Positions 30,918 to 40,039 of a stretch of 41,410 nucleotides of DNA are shown one piece after another. The notes under the pieces are model-generated. The model was not told the DNA's origin, made no database searches, and saw only the letters and a list, made by a program, of their open reading frames with translations. This DNA comes from Deltaproteobacteria bacterium (lineage in GTDB: Bacteria > Myxococcota > JACRCW01), in assembly GCA_016218805.1 (NCBI GenBank), contig JACRCW010000070.1:1-41410 (forward strand). Reading direction: 5' to 3'. Position numbers and translations under genes: made by a program. Every line of letters starts with the position of its first letter. The first letter of the stretch is position 1.

Positions 30918-32807
30918 TCATGGCGGGCAGCCGCGCCGGAGGTTGGCGGCACCGGCGGCGTCTCCCGCCTGTTCCAGTTCAAGCAGCAGCGGCGCGGCGT
31001 CCGCGCACCGGTGCTCCGCAATGAGCGCGCGGGCGCCGTTGAACAGCGCACCCCGGAGCGCCTGCTGGAGTTCCGCGTGCCCCGGCGCATCCCGCAGGCC
31101 GAACCGCGCTTCCCGCGCGGCCGCCATCCAGTCCGCCCGCCCCCACGCGTCATTGACCCGGCGGTGGGCGCAGTGCGCCAGGATCTCGGGGGCACGCTGG
31201 GCGCTGTCCGCGGCATCCGCCAGCAGCGCGCGCGCGCCGGCGCAATCGCCCGCGGTGGCCCGCGCAATGGCCTGGTTGGTGGTGATGCTGCCCAGGTTGC
31301 CGCGGAGCCGCGCGTCGTCAGGTGCCAGGCTGAGGGCGCGGCGGAGCGCGGCGCGCGCGTCCTCCGGCCGCCCCGCGTCATGCGCGGTGCGGGCCACGCC
31401 CATCCAGCAGTCCGCCACGCGGCGCTCCACCGTCGTGGGGGATGGGCCGTCCGCCCACGGCGCCGCCTCGCGCCAGTCCTGCTCCGCCTCCGGGCCCCGT
31501 CCCGCGCGGGCGCGGCCGGCCGCGCGCGCGGACAGGCCGTTCCACATCACCACGCGCGTGTTGACGTGCTCGCGCGCCTCCGCGGCCGCGCTGCGAGCCA
31601 ACGCCAGCGCCTGGTCCACGCTCCCCTTGTCCAGCAGCGCTGTTGACACCTGCGCGTAGCACTCGGCGCGTGCGGCGCCGGCGGGGACCGTCCCGCAGTG
31701 GCGCGCATCGCCTTCGCCCGCGGCCACCGCGGACACGGCCAGCGCGCGCAGCGCCACCGTCTCTTGGAGCGTTGCGTCCGCGCGGTCCGCCGCCTCCAGC
31801 CAGCGCAGCGCATCCCGCGGTTCACGGGCGTCCAGCGCGGCGCGCGCCAGGTGCTGGTAGGCCACCGCCAGGTTGCGCAGCAGGACGGTGCGCGTGGCCC
31901 CCGCGGTGCCCTCCAGCCCCAGCAGGAACAGCGGCACCGCGTCTGAGGCGCGGCCCGCCAGCACCAGTTGGCGGCCGGCGTTGGCCAGCATGGCGCCGCG
32001 CCAGCCCAACAGCCGGGCTTTCTGTGCGCCCTGCCCCAGCCGGGCGGCCCGGTCCAGGGCCACGGCCGCACCGCGGTGGTCACCCCGCTGCAGCAGGCCC
32101 ACGGCGCGGTTGCCGTAGATCCCCGCCACCAGGGCCACGGGCGGCAACTCCACGGCGTCCTTGGCCATGGCGGACAGGTCGGGCGGCGCTCCGGCAGCAT
32201 CCGCCAGGCCCAGGCGTGACACCGTGTCCCGCGTGAACAGCCGCGCGCGGTCCGGGTCAAACCCCTCCGCCAGCGTGGTTTCCACGTCCACGCTGCGCCC
32301 GTCCACCGTGACCCGTGCAAACGCGTGGTAGGTGCTGATCATTGCGCGCGGCGCATCCAGGAGTCCCTCCGCGGCAATGACGTAGAGGACCGCGGAGCTG
32401 AGGCAGTTGTACTCGCCGGTCTGCAGCAGCCGTGGCAGGGGCGTGGCGTCCAGCACGTAGCGGGACAGCGCCGTGTCATGGAGCATGCGCAGCAGCGCAC
32501 GCCCGCGCGCAGACCCGGCCTTCACGGCGCGCGCCCGGGTGCGCACCGGCGCCAGCGCCTCCGTCAGGCGCGCGCGCAACGCCGCCAGGTCCGCGTCCGT
32601 CACGCCGCTGGCCACCAGGGCCGCGTCCGCCAGGGTCACCTGGTCCAGGCTGCCGTCCTGGCCGTCCAGGAGCACGCGCGCTTCCACGCCAGCCGGTGCC
32701 GGAATGGCAAACCCGCCCGTGACGTCAATGGTGGTGGGGAGCGCCGCGGCATCCGCGGCCGGCCCGGTGCGTGTCAGCGCCAGGACGGCCAGCGCCGCCG
32801 CGATCAC
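30918..32807 (-). CDS. Transglutaminase-like (SirB1-type) and TPR protein
   Basis: A 629-residue protein with a hydrophobic N-terminus (MIAAALAVLALTRTG) that could be a signal or anchor. Residues ~75-200 resemble the transglutaminase-like domain of SirB1-type proteins: Cys135 in GEYNCLSSAVLYVIAAEG, His161 in STYHAFARV and Asp174 in RSVDVETT form a plausible Cys-His-Asp triad. From ~225 to the end the chain is helical and repetitive, reading as TPR-like units (GNRAVGLLQRGDHRGAAVAL, RAALRRALSLAPDDARLRGN). Probably periplasmic or membrane-bound; substrate unknown. The GTG start overlaps the MshEN-like stop by 4 bp (GTGA), so the pair is coupled. Confidence 0.78.
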   Translation of the reverse strand: MIAAALAVLALTRTGPAADAAALPTTIDVTGGFAIPAPAGVEARVLLDGQDGSLDQVTLADAALVASGVTDADLAALRARLTEALAPVRTRARAVKAGSARGRALLRMLHDTALSRYVLDATPLPRLLQTGEYNCLSSAVLYVIAAEGLLDAPRAMISTYHAFARVTVDGRSVDVETTLAEGFDPDRARLFTRDTVSRLGLADAAGAPPDLSAMAKDAVELPPVALVAGIYGNRAVGLLQRGDHRGAAVALDRAARLGQGAQKARLLGWRGAMLANAGRQLVLAGRASDAVPLFLLGLEGTAGATRTVLLRNLAVAYQHLARAALDAREPRDALRWLEAADRADATLQETVALRALAVSAVAAGEGDARHCGTVPAGAARAECYAQVSTALLDKGSVDQALALARSAAAEAREHVNTRVVMWNGLSARAAGRARAGRGPEAEQDWREAAPWADGPSPTTVERRVADCWMGVARTAHDAGRPEDARAALRRALSLAPDDARLRGNLGSITTNQAIARATAGDCAGARALLADAADSAQRAPEILAHCAHRRVNDAWGRADWMAAAREARFGLRDAPGHAELQQALRGALFNGARALIAEHRCADAAPLLLELEQAGDAAGAANLRRGCPP

Positions 32808-33787
32808 GACCGGGGGTCCAGGGGCCGCCCGCCGCGCAGGCGCACCGCCTCCGCCTCCGTCAGGATGCCCTTGTCAATGAAGACCCAGATGAGCACGTCC
32901 TCCACCAGCCCCTGCTTGATGAGCGCGCGGATCTGCAGGCCCATGGCATCCGGCCGTGCCTGCACCGGGAGGGCGGTGAAGACGCTGCCGGCCGCCGCCG
33001 GCGCCGGGCTTGGGGGCGTCTCCACCTCCACGTCCATGTCCACGTCGTCACCGTGCGGCGCGGTCTGCTCCTCCTCGGTTCCATCCGCGGTGGGCTCCTC
33101 AAAGTCCACCGGGATCTCAGAGGCGTCCATGGACACCGTGGGCAGGTCGCTCACGTCCTGTTGCGCGAACCGCGATGCGGTGCCGTCCGCCGCGGCCTGC
33201 GCGGCGGGGGGCATGGCGGGGGCCGGCGGCAGGACGGTGGCGCCGCCCGCGCGCGGCGCGGAGGGAACGGCGCGGATGGCGGCCGTGGGCACGCTGGCGG
33301 CCAGATAGGTGGGGCTGGGCGGCGCCCGCACGGTCTGTTCGGGGTCCGCGTAGTTCTCCTGGATGGCGCGGGCCAGGGCGCGTTCGCCCGCAAGCACCGG
33401 CCGCACCTTCTTGCCCAGCCGCGCCTGCAGCGCGTTGAGGTTCTCCGCGTTCAATGGGTCGGACGTCGCCACAAAGACCACCTCTGCCGGTCCGTCACGT
33501 CCCAGTCCCACCGGGAAGACCTGGAAGCGGTCCGCCACGTCGCGCGGGATGGCCTGCAGCAGCGCCGGGGTGACCCGCAACTGGTCGGACGTCGCCATGC
33601 TCACGCCCAGCTGCGCGGCCAGCGTCACCACCACGTCTTCCTCGTCCACCAGGCCGGTGTCCACGGCAATCTGCCCAAACCGGCCCGCGCGCTGCCGCTG
33701 CTGTTGCAGGACGCCCTGGACCCCGGCGGGCTGCATGAGCCCCGCGTCCACAAGCATCTCCCCGAGCCGCTTCCTGGTTGCGTTCAT
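32804..33787 (-). CDS. Stand-alone MshEN/GspE N-terminal-like protein (putative c-di-GMP receptor)
   Basis: A 327-residue protein without an ATPase domain. Residues 7-30 (RLGEMLVDAGLMQPAG...LQQQ) and 36-59 (RFGQIAVDTGLVDEED...AAQ) are two 24-residue motifs separated by exactly 5 residues, as in the MshEN c-di-GMP-binding domain. Residues ~60-150 continue the GspE/PilB N-terminal domain (LGVSMATSDQLRVTPALLQA, VFVATSDPLNAENLNALQAR). A Pro/Ala/acidic linker follows, then a ~45-residue helical C-terminus (LQIRALIKQGLVEDVLIWVF). The c-di-GMP role is inferred from the motif spacing. Start ATG at 33787. It overlaps and probably co-expresses the transglutaminase-like gene. Confidence 0.8.
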   Translation of the reverse strand: MNATRKRLGEMLVDAGLMQPAGVQGVLQQQRQRAGRFGQIAVDTGLVDEEDVVVTLAAQLGVSMATSDQLRVTPALLQAIPRDVADRFQVFPVGLGRDGPAEVVFVATSDPLNAENLNALQARLGKKVRPVLAGERALARAIQENYADPEQTVRAPPSPTYLAASVPTAAIRAVPSAPRAGGATVLPPAPAMPPAAQAAADGTASRFAQQDVSDLPTVSMDASEIPVDFEEPTADGTEEEQTAPHGDDVDMDVEVETPPSPAPAAAGSVFTALPVQARPDAMGLQIRALIKQGLVEDVLIWVFIDKGILTEAEAVRLRGGRPLDPRS

Positions 33788-33815
33788 CGGTCACCGGCGC
33801 GAGGCCCCGGACGAG

Positions 33816-33844
33816 TTGTCTCCCACGCCGTGACGGGCTGTAAA
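33816..33844 (+). promoter_or_regulatory. Candidate sigma-70 promoter of the START-like gene
   Basis: TTGTCT (33816-33821) and TGTAAA (33839-33844) are 17 bp apart on the plus strand, each matching the consensus at 4 of 6 positions. Transcription would start near 33851, about 75 bp before the START-like gene. A GGGCT/AGCCC hairpin with a GTAA loop overlaps the -10 box. The same region read on the minus strand has a TTTACA box that could serve the MshEN-like gene. Confidence 0.35.
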
Positions 33845-33925
33845 GCCCCGCGTACCGTGTGACCTTTGTACACACCCCCACGACGGTGCGCCGGTGGTTG
33901 CCGCGGGGTTGGCGTCCCCCGCAAG

Positions 33926-34633
33926 ATGCGCCCCGTGCATCTGCGCCGCGCGTGGGCCGCCTGGGCCTGCCTCCTGTCGCTGTCGGCGTCCTTCGCGCGG
34001 GCGGGGGATGACTTCACGCTCCAGTTTGAACCCGCCACGGTGCCCGGAACGTACACGGTCCGCGTGGACGCCGTGCTGGATGCCCCGCCGGCTGCGGTGC
34101 GGCACGCACTGCTGCACTTCTGCGAGTACAAGGAGACGACCGCGTACATGCGGCAATGCGTGGTGTTCAACGTGCAGGGCAACGAGGCGTGGTCCTACGT
34201 CCTGCTGGACCCGCCGGTCCTGGACCCGCGGGACTACATCAACCGCCGCACCATTGTGCAGGACCTGCAGCCTGACGGCACGGGCGTGATGCACCTGCGC
34301 TACCGCCAGGACCACGCGGCGGGACCGCCGCCGCGGGACGGCGTGGTCCGCGTGCAGGTCAATGAAGGCCGCTGGGAGTTGGCCCCGCGGGACCACGGCA
34401 CGCGCACGGCCATTGTCTACACCCTCACGCTCAACCCCGGCGGCGTGGTGCCGCTGTGGATGGCGCGCCTGGTGGCGCGGCGGGCCGCGCCGGAGTCCGT
34501 GCGGCGGGTGGAGGCCAAGGCGCGTGACCTGGCGCGTTCCGGTGGCGTGGAACTGCCCAATCCCGGTGCCCCGTGGGCCACCGTACGCGTGCGGCCCATT
34601 CCCGGCGCCGCCATCACCACGCGCGGAGACTGA
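33926..34633 (+). CDS. Exported START/SRPBCC-like protein
   Basis: A 235-residue protein with a Sec signal sequence (AWAAWACLLSLSASFARA, cleavage before GDDFTL). The mature part follows the START/polyketide-cyclase pattern: an opening strand with DAVLDAPPAAVRHALLHFCE, a central beta sheet (YVLLDPPVLDPRDYINRRTI, HLRYRQDH), then WELAPRDHGTRTAIVYTLTL and a long C-terminal helix (ESVRRVEAKARDLARSGG). Such proteins bind hydrophobic ligands. Periplasmic location is inferred. The ATG at 33926 is chosen because it directly precedes the signal sequence. The M14 carboxypeptidase gene follows 2 bp after the stop. Confidence 0.78.
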   Translation: MRPVHLRRAWAAWACLLSLSASFARAGDDFTLQFEPATVPGTYTVRVDAVLDAPPAAVRHALLHFCEYKETTAYMRQCVVFNVQGNEAWSYVLLDPPVLDPRDYINRRTIVQDLQPDGTGVMHLRYRQDHAAGPPPRDGVVRVQVNEGRWELAPRDHGTRTAIVYTLTLNPGGVVPLWMARLVARRAAPESVRRVEAKARDLARSGGVELPNPGAPWATVRVRPIPGAAITTRGD

Positions 34634-34635
34634 CC

Positions 34636-35577
34636 ATGGCCACGGACGGCGTGCTGGGTGATGCGCTGGCGCCGGAGGCGCGGGATGCCCTGGCGCGCCG
34701 GCTGGTGGAGGGCGGGCACGGCGAGATGGTGCAGTACGGCGTGAGCGTCCAGGGGCGCCCCTTGCTGGCCGGCCGCCTCCCGGGCCCGCGACCGGATGCG
34801 CCGCGCCTGCTGCTGGCTGCCAACATCCACGGCGTGGAATTTGTGGGGGCGCGCGCCGCGCTGCGCTTCCTGCAGGACGCCGTGGAAGCGCGCGGCGGCG
34901 CCGGACAAATGCGCGCCCACGCCGAACTCTGGGTGGCCCCGTGCCTCAATCCCGACGGGTACGCGCGCACGTTTGCGCAGGGCGGGGTGGGCACGCTCAA
35001 GGAGCTGCGCACCAATGCGCACGGCGTGGACCTCAACCGCAATTTCCCGCGGCCGGACGGGGGACCGCCCTCGCGCCTGCCGTTCACGGGCAGCTCCAAC
35101 CCCGCGGCGGCCACCTTCCGCGGCACCGCACCGCTCAGTGAACCGGAGACCGCCGCGCTGGATGCGCTGCTGGCCGCGCAGCGTTTCCACGCCGTGGTGT
35201 CGCTGCATTCGTTCATGGGCAGTGTGATCCCGGCGCGCGTGACGGACGCGCCCAGCTACGCGGCGTACGGCCGGTTGTTCCGCGCGTTCACCGCGGCCCA
35301 GACGCGCTGGCGGTTCCGGCGCATGCAGAGCCGCGTGGTGGACGCGTTCACCGGCGAGCTGGAGGACCACGTCCACCACGTGCACCACGGCTGGGCCACG
35401 TGCGTGGAGCTGTTCACCCTCAGCCAGAGCGCGCGGCAGCACCTGCGCGCGCCCTCCGTCTTCTGGCGCTTCAACCCGCGCGACCTGGACGCCATCCTGG
35501 ACCATGACACGCCGGCGGTGGCCGCGTGGCTGCGGGCCGCACTGGACGAGCCGCGACCGGGCCCAGCAGTAGCTTGA
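34636..35577 (+). CDS. M14-family zinc carboxypeptidase-like protein
   Basis: A 313-residue enzyme of the M14 family. The zinc ligands are visible: His65 and Glu68 in AANIHGVEFV and His191 in AVVSLHSFMG. The substrate-binding DLNRNFP (Asn134, Arg135) and the likely catalytic Glu258 in CVELFTLS are present. No signal sequence is seen, so it appears cytoplasmic, more like MpaA/murein tripeptide amidases or succinylglutamate-desuccinylase-like members than secreted digestive enzymes. Substrate not determined. The ATG at 34636 lies 2 bp after the START-like stop, implying one operon. It is convergent with the IPT gene; the 51-bp gap has only weak inverted repeats. Confidence 0.88.
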   Translation: MATDGVLGDALAPEARDALARRLVEGGHGEMVQYGVSVQGRPLLAGRLPGPRPDAPRLLLAANIHGVEFVGARAALRFLQDAVEARGGAGQMRAHAELWVAPCLNPDGYARTFAQGGVGTLKELRTNAHGVDLNRNFPRPDGGPPSRLPFTGSSNPAAATFRGTAPLSEPETAALDALLAAQRFHAVVSLHSFMGSVIPARVTDAPSYAAYGRLFRAFTAAQTRWRFRRMQSRVVDAFTGELEDHVHHVHHGWATCVELFTLSQSARQHLRAPSVFWRFNPRDLDAILDHDTPAVAAWLRAALDEPRPGPAVA

Positions 35578-35628
35578 GTGCAGGTCCCCAGAGAAACGTG
35601 ACCGTGAGAAGAGCGCCGGTCATGACCG

Positions 35629-38600
35629 TCAGGGGACGATCAGCACCGGCTGTGAGATCACGTGCGCCTGCCAGTGTTGCTGCAGTTGCAGCGTGTCCAG
35701 CGTGTGGTCGTTGTACTCAAACCCGTCCTCGTCAAAGATCTTCAGCCCCTGCAACTGCCAGTAGTACTGCGTGGCTGGCAGCAGGTCCGTCACGCCGGAG
35801 CCCGCCAGGTCAGGCAGCACCAGACTGGTGGCACTGCCCGGCATCAACACGCTCCACGCCGGTTCCGCGGAGCTGGCGGTGAGCGCGCGGCCGATGTCCA
35901 GCATCACCACACCGTCGGAACGGCCCAGGCCGGTCCAGGAGAAGCGCCGCGTGGTGCCCAGCGCGCCGCCGGCCGCGGGCACCAGGGAGGACGGGAAGCC
36001 GTAGAACCCGCCCACCTGTTCCCGCTGCGCCGCCACGTACCGCTCAAACACCTCCGAATACGGCACCGTGTACCCGGACAGGGACACCGCGCTCGCCGTG
36101 CCGGCGACGGCCCGGTACGTCCACGGCGGGAAGCCGCCGGTGTACGGCACGCCCGTGGGGATGAGGCCCAGCGAGGCCAAGCCGGCGGGCAGGTAGGTGA
36201 ACACGCCGGCTGGCCCCGCGGAGACAAAGCCCACCGTCCCGGACGCGGAGAGGCCAGTGAAGAAGGTCAGCACGCCGCTGGAACCCAGCTCCAGCATGGC
36301 GTCCACCGTGTACATGGTGGTGCCGGCGGGGCTCTGAGGCGCGCCCACCAGTTCGGCCTGCTGGTTCACCGTGGAGGCAACGTTGACGTAGATGTCATTG
36401 CCCGGGTTGGTACCGGCCCCCACGACGACCTCCGGCAGGATGCCCATGGCGGCGGCGGTCAGCGGGAGGAAGCCCTCGCGCGGGTTGCCTTGTGGGACGG
36501 CGGTATCCGGATCACACACGCCGTCCACCGAGTCGTAGAACCACATCACAGCAATCAGCGCCACGCGGCTGCCGACGGGTGCGCGCACGGAAAACACGTT
36601 CCCCAGCGGGTTGTTCCCGTCGCCGGGGGTCACGTCACAGCCGGATTCGGAGATGATGTTGCCTGCGCCCGGAGGCCAGGACGGCAGGCCAATGCCGGGT
36701 TCAGAGGTGAACACCGCCGCCACGCGCTTGATGCGCCCGGCCTGCGCGCCCTGCGGGTAGCCCGCGTACTCCCAGCCAATGATGCTGCCGCTGATGGTGC
36801 CGAACTGCGGCACCGTGGGCGCGACGGGCTGCACCGGGTCCAGCAGCACGGTGACGTCCGTGGCGTCAACGTCCACCATGGTGAACGCGCCGTAGCCGGT
36901 GGCGGCCACGGTCAGCTTCACCGGTCCGTCCAGGCTGTTGTGCGCCAGCACGGTCATGCCGCGCGCGTTGGTGGTCCCCGTGGCCGCGCTGCCGTTCCAC
37001 GCATCACCCACAAACGCCACCGCGCCGGCAATGCGCGCCGCGTTGTCCTTGCGCAGGGCGGTGACGTGGAGGTTGCGCTGGATGGCGGGGCCGTGCGTGC
37101 CGCCCTTGACCTGCGTGGGGTCCACGTAGGTCATGGTGGTGACGCCGCTGGAGAAGGGCTGGCCGCTGCGCGCGGTGTCCTCAATCTTGAGCGGGAAGAC
37201 GCCGGCCGCGCTGCGCGCGGGCGCCCGGAAGCGCAGCACGGTGGCGGAGATGATCTCCACGCCCTGCATGGTGGTGCCCGTGTCCGTCAGCGTGATCTCC
37301 ATGCGCCCGGCACCCGCGGCAAACCCGCTGCCCGTGGCCTCCACAATGTCACCGCCGGCAATGGAGACGGGGGAGGGGACCATGTCCACAATGCGCACCG
37401 CCTCCACGTACTCAAACGCGCTGGCGCTCGTGGTGGAAACGTCAAACTCGTTCTGCACCATCACGTCCACAAAGCCCGCCGCGTGGGGCGGAATCACGCA
37501 GTCCACCTGCGTGGGGGCCACGTAGATGACCGTCTTGCACGGGACGCCGCCAAAGTAGACGCGCGACCCCTCCTGGCTGAACCCCGACCCGTAGACCATC
37601 ACCGTGTCCCCGCCCACGGTGGCCCCGGCGACCGGATTGAGCGACGTGAGCGCCGGGCGCACGTGGTAGCGGAACCCGCCGGTGTCCGTGTCGCTGCTGC
37701 CGCCCACCGTGAGCACCACGTCCACGCGTTCGCTCAGCGCGCCGCCGCTGATGGCGTGCGCCGGCGTGCTGACGGTGAGGCGGCGCGTGCTGGTGGAACC
37801 GCCCGTTGCCACCGCGCCTCCCAGGGTGACGCTGGCCGTGCCGCCGCTGAGCCCCGTGGCCAGGATCTCCACGGCGTCACCGCCGGTGGTCCGGCCACCC
37901 ATGGGATGCACGCCCACAATCTTCACGCCGGACGCGTTGGGATCCACGTACGTGAAACCGCTGACCAGCACGCCCTCCGCCTCGGTACCCCGGCGAACCG
38001 CGACGTCCCGCGCGCCGGCGGTGCCCGGCGGAACGTCACACTGCACGCGCCGCGTGGTCAGCGGTGACAGGTTCCCGCACACCGTCGTCCCAACCAGGAT
38101 CTCGGTGACGTTGGCCACGTCACCTTCAATCTCCACGGTGGTGGTCTCATCCGTGAAGCCCGCGCGCGGGTGGATGGACGTCAGCGCCAGCCCGTTGCGC
38201 ACGCGCAGCGGGCTGCCCAGCGAGCCGCTCTCGCCGTCAAAGTTCACCACCGTCACCGAATAGTTGCCGGGCTCCATGGCGGGCAGGTCCACGCCGATGG
38301 TGGTCTCCGTCACCGCGCGCACCACCGAGCTGACCGGCGGATTGCCCACCGAGACGCGCACCGGAGGGATGAACCCTGAGCCCTGGATGGTCACGGACGA
38401 AGCCGTGTTGGAGACCACCTGCGGCGGGCTCACGCCGCTCAACACCACGGGCCGCGCGTAGGTGTACGCGTTGTCCATGGACCCGGACCCGGCGGGCGTG
38501 GTGACCGTCACGGTGACCACGCCGCGCGTGGCGGCCGGTGCCGGGACCACGATTTCGGTGCCGTTGGTGTTGACCTGGAAACCCGTGGCCGCCGCGGCGC

Positions 38601-39318
38601 CGAACGTGACCGCGGTGGCGCCCGAAAAGTAGCGCCCCTGGATGCGCACCTGGTTGCCGCCCTGCTCCAGGCCGCGGCCGGGAGTCACCGCTGTCACCTC
38701 GGGCGGATCAGCCGCCTCCACGACGAGCGGCGCGCTCACCGTGGCCGTCTCACCGTCCGCGTTGGTCACCACCACCGTGTAGTTGCCCGTGGGCAGCGGG
38801 GGCACGTCCACCGGCACCGCCAGGTCCGTCCCGGTGCCCGCCGTCAGCGTGGTGGTGCTGGTGCCCTGCGTGAGCGTCACGGTGACGGGCGCGTACAGGC
38901 CGCTGCCGCGCACCACCACCTGCGTGGTGCCGCCGTTCTTGACGGTGGCCGGGTCCAGCAGGCTCACCGTCACGGGCGAGATGTACGTGTACGCGGCGGG
39001 AAGGGCCGCGTTGCCGCCCTTGGTGACCACGGTGACCGGCACCGTGCCGCGCGTGCTGGCGCCCGTGGTGACCTGCAGCGTGGCGCCATCCCCGCCCACG
39101 CGGATGTTGGTGCCCGGCACTTCGCCAAACTTCACCTCCGAGGCATCCTTGAAGTCATGCCCCGTGACGGTGACCTCCGTCCCGCCCGCCATGAACCCGC
39201 GGACGGGGCTCACCGCCGTGATGCCCGGCGCGGGCGGCGGCTCCTCCTTCTTGCAAGCGGCAACAGTGACCAGCGAAACGGCGACCAGGGAGGCAACCCG
39301 CGCGGCAGAAGTACGCAT
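35629..39318 (-). CDS. Large IPT/TIG-repeat lipoprotein
   Basis: A 1,229-residue predicted lipoprotein (lipobox VTVAAC, Cys22). From ~32 to ~740 it consists of about eight IPT/TIG immunoglobulin-like units, each opening with a pattern such as ITAVSPVRGFMAGGTEVTVT, VTAVTPGRGLEQGGNQVRIQ or LTSLNPVAGATVGGDTVMVY. A carboxypeptidase-regulatory-like unit follows (~760-850, NARGMTVLAHNSLDGPVKLT). The last ~380 residues form a distinct Gly/aromatic-rich domain ending in LQQHWQAHVISQPVLIVP. It is likely anchored in the outer membrane and exposed, perhaps for adhesion or polysaccharide contact, but no enzyme motif is seen. The ATG at 39318 lacks a ribosome-binding site; a good -10 box lies just upstream. 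Confidence 0.85.
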   Translation of the reverse strand: MRTSAARVASLVAVSLVTVAACKKEEPPPAPGITAVSPVRGFMAGGTEVTVTGHDFKDASEVKFGEVPGTNIRVGGDGATLQVTTGASTRGTVPVTVVTKGGNAALPAAYTYISPVTVSLLDPATVKNGGTTQVVVRGSGLYAPVTVTLTQGTSTTTLTAGTGTDLAVPVDVPPLPTGNYTVVVTNADGETATVSAPLVVEAADPPEVTAVTPGRGLEQGGNQVRIQGRYFSGATAVTFGAAAATGFQVNTNGTEIVVPAPAATRGVVTVTVTTPAGSGSMDNAYTYARPVVLSGVSPPQVVSNTASSVTIQGSGFIPPVRVSVGNPPVSSVVRAVTETTIGVDLPAMEPGNYSVTVVNFDGESGSLGSPLRVRNGLALTSIHPRAGFTDETTTVEIEGDVANVTEILVGTTVCGNLSPLTTRRVQCDVPPGTAGARDVAVRRGTEAEGVLVSGFTYVDPNASGVKIVGVHPMGGRTTGGDAVEILATGLSGGTASVTLGGAVATGGSTSTRRLTVSTPAHAISGGALSERVDVVLTVGGSSDTDTGGFRYHVRPALTSLNPVAGATVGGDTVMVYGSGFSQEGSRVYFGGVPCKTVIYVAPTQVDCVIPPHAAGFVDVMVQNEFDVSTTSASAFEYVEAVRIVDMVPSPVSIAGGDIVEATGSGFAAGAGRMEITLTDTGTTMQGVEIISATVLRFRAPARSAAGVFPLKIEDTARSGQPFSSGVTTMTYVDPTQVKGGTHGPAIQRNLHVTALRKDNAARIAGAVAFVGDAWNGSAATGTTNARGMTVLAHNSLDGPVKLTVAATGYGAFTMVDVDATDVTVLLDPVQPVAPTVPQFGTISGSIIGWEYAGYPQGAQAGRIKRVAAVFTSEPGIGLPSWPPGAGNIISESGCDVTPGDGNNPLGNVFSVRAPVGSRVALIAVMWFYDSVDGVCDPDTAVPQGNPREGFLPLTAAAMGILPEVVVGAGTNPGNDIYVNVASTVNQQAELVGAPQSPAGTTMYTVDAMLELGSSGVLTFFTGLSASGTVGFVSAGPAGVFTYLPAGLASLGLIPTGVPYTGGFPPWTYRAVAGTASAVSLSGYTVPYSEVFERYVAAQREQVGGFYGFPSSLVPAAGGALGTTRRFSWTGLGRSDGVVMLDIGRALTASSAEPAWSVLMPGSATSLVLPDLAGSGVTDLLPATQYYWQLQGLKIFDEDGFEYNDHTLDTLQLQQHWQAHVISQPVLIVP

Positions 39319-39326
39319 GGCCGCAG

Positions 39327-39332
39327 ATTGTA
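39327..39332 (-). promoter_or_regulatory. -10 box close to the IPT gene start (possible leaderless mRNA)
   Basis: TACAAT on the minus strand matches the -10 consensus at 5 of 6 positions and lies 8 bp before the ATG at 39318. Transcription would start about 2 bp before the ATG. No ribosome-binding site is present, which fits a leaderless transcript. The -35 region (TTTCCA or TTCCAA, 18-19 bp upstream) is weak. Confidence 0.35.
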
Positions 39333-39360
39333 AGCACCGCCCCGCCCGTCTTGGAAAGGC

Positions 39361-40035
39361 TCAGCGCGGCACGCCCAATGCGGTGCATAACGTGCGCACC
39401 AGCGGGTTCACGGTGCGGCACGCCGCCAGGAACTCGTCCATGAAGCCGGGGGCGCACACGCGCGCGTCAGAAACCGCCACGGACACAATGAAGTCCTTGC
39501 GCCGTAGGTCTGTGGCGTGACGGTGGTCCTTGGCGTAGCCGGCCGGCACCCGCGCCAACATGTCGCCTTCCAAGGGCGGGCTGTCCGCCAGCAGGCGGTC
39601 CCACGCGCGCGGGTGGCCATGGATGTACTGGCGGATGGCGCGCAGCGGGTCGGCGTCCGGGTGCCAGATGCCGCCGCCGGCAAAGCACCGGCCCGGTTCC
39701 AGGTGCAGGTAGAGGCCGGGCGCATGCACGTCCGCCCCGGCGCGGTGACGGAACTGCGCCGCCGCGTGCGTCTTGTACGGCGCCTTGTCCTTGGAGAAAC
39801 GCGTGTCCCGGTGGATGCGGAACATGCTGCCGCCCACGGGGCGGGGGTCCGCCACCAGCTGGCGGTTGATGCGGGCCAGCGGCGCCTGCACGTCGGTAAT
39901 GAACGCCAGCAACGGCGCCCGGACGTGCTGCTCGTAGCGCTCCTTGTTGGCCGCAAACCAGGCGCGGTCGTTGTTGAAGCTCAACTCCGCCAGGAACTGG
40001 AACAGCTCGCGGGTGAAGTGCGCGTGCCGCGCCAC
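39361..40035 (-). CDS. DUF2461 family protein
   Basis: A 224-residue cytoplasmic protein of the DUF2461 (TIGR02453-type) family. Diagnostic stretches are FQFLAELSFNNDRAWFAANK, MFRIHRDTRFSKDKAPYKTH, GLYLHLEPGRCFAGGGIWHP and RVPAGYAKDHRHATDLRRKD. The family is widespread; its function is unknown. The GTG at 40035 lies 4 bp past the upstream stop and begins 3 residues before the conserved HFTRELF region, so I prefer it to the longer frame. Probably co-transcribed with the helical protein upstream and perhaps followed by the IPT gene, 42 bp downstream. Confidence 0.87.
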   Translation of the reverse strand: MARHAHFTRELFQFLAELSFNNDRAWFAANKERYEQHVRAPLLAFITDVQAPLARINRQLVADPRPVGGSMFRIHRDTRFSKDKAPYKTHAAAQFRHRAGADVHAPGLYLHLEPGRCFAGGGIWHPDADPLRAIRQYIHGHPRAWDRLLADSPPLEGDMLARVPAGYAKDHRHATDLRRKDFIVSVAVSDARVCAPGFMDEFLAACRTVNPLVRTLCTALGVPR

Positions 40036-40039
40036 GACG

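Noticed and set aside
35584..35637. GTCCCC/GGGGAC arms and a CGGTCATGACCG palindrome in the gap between the M14 and IPT genes
   Set aside because: Arms are short and far apart, with no T-run; too weak to call a bidirectional terminator.
35662..38067. Long plus-strand open frame (~800 codons) opposite the IPT gene
   Set aside because: Rich in His, Arg and Gly with no domain pattern; it is the antisense shadow of the IPT repeats in GC-rich DNA.
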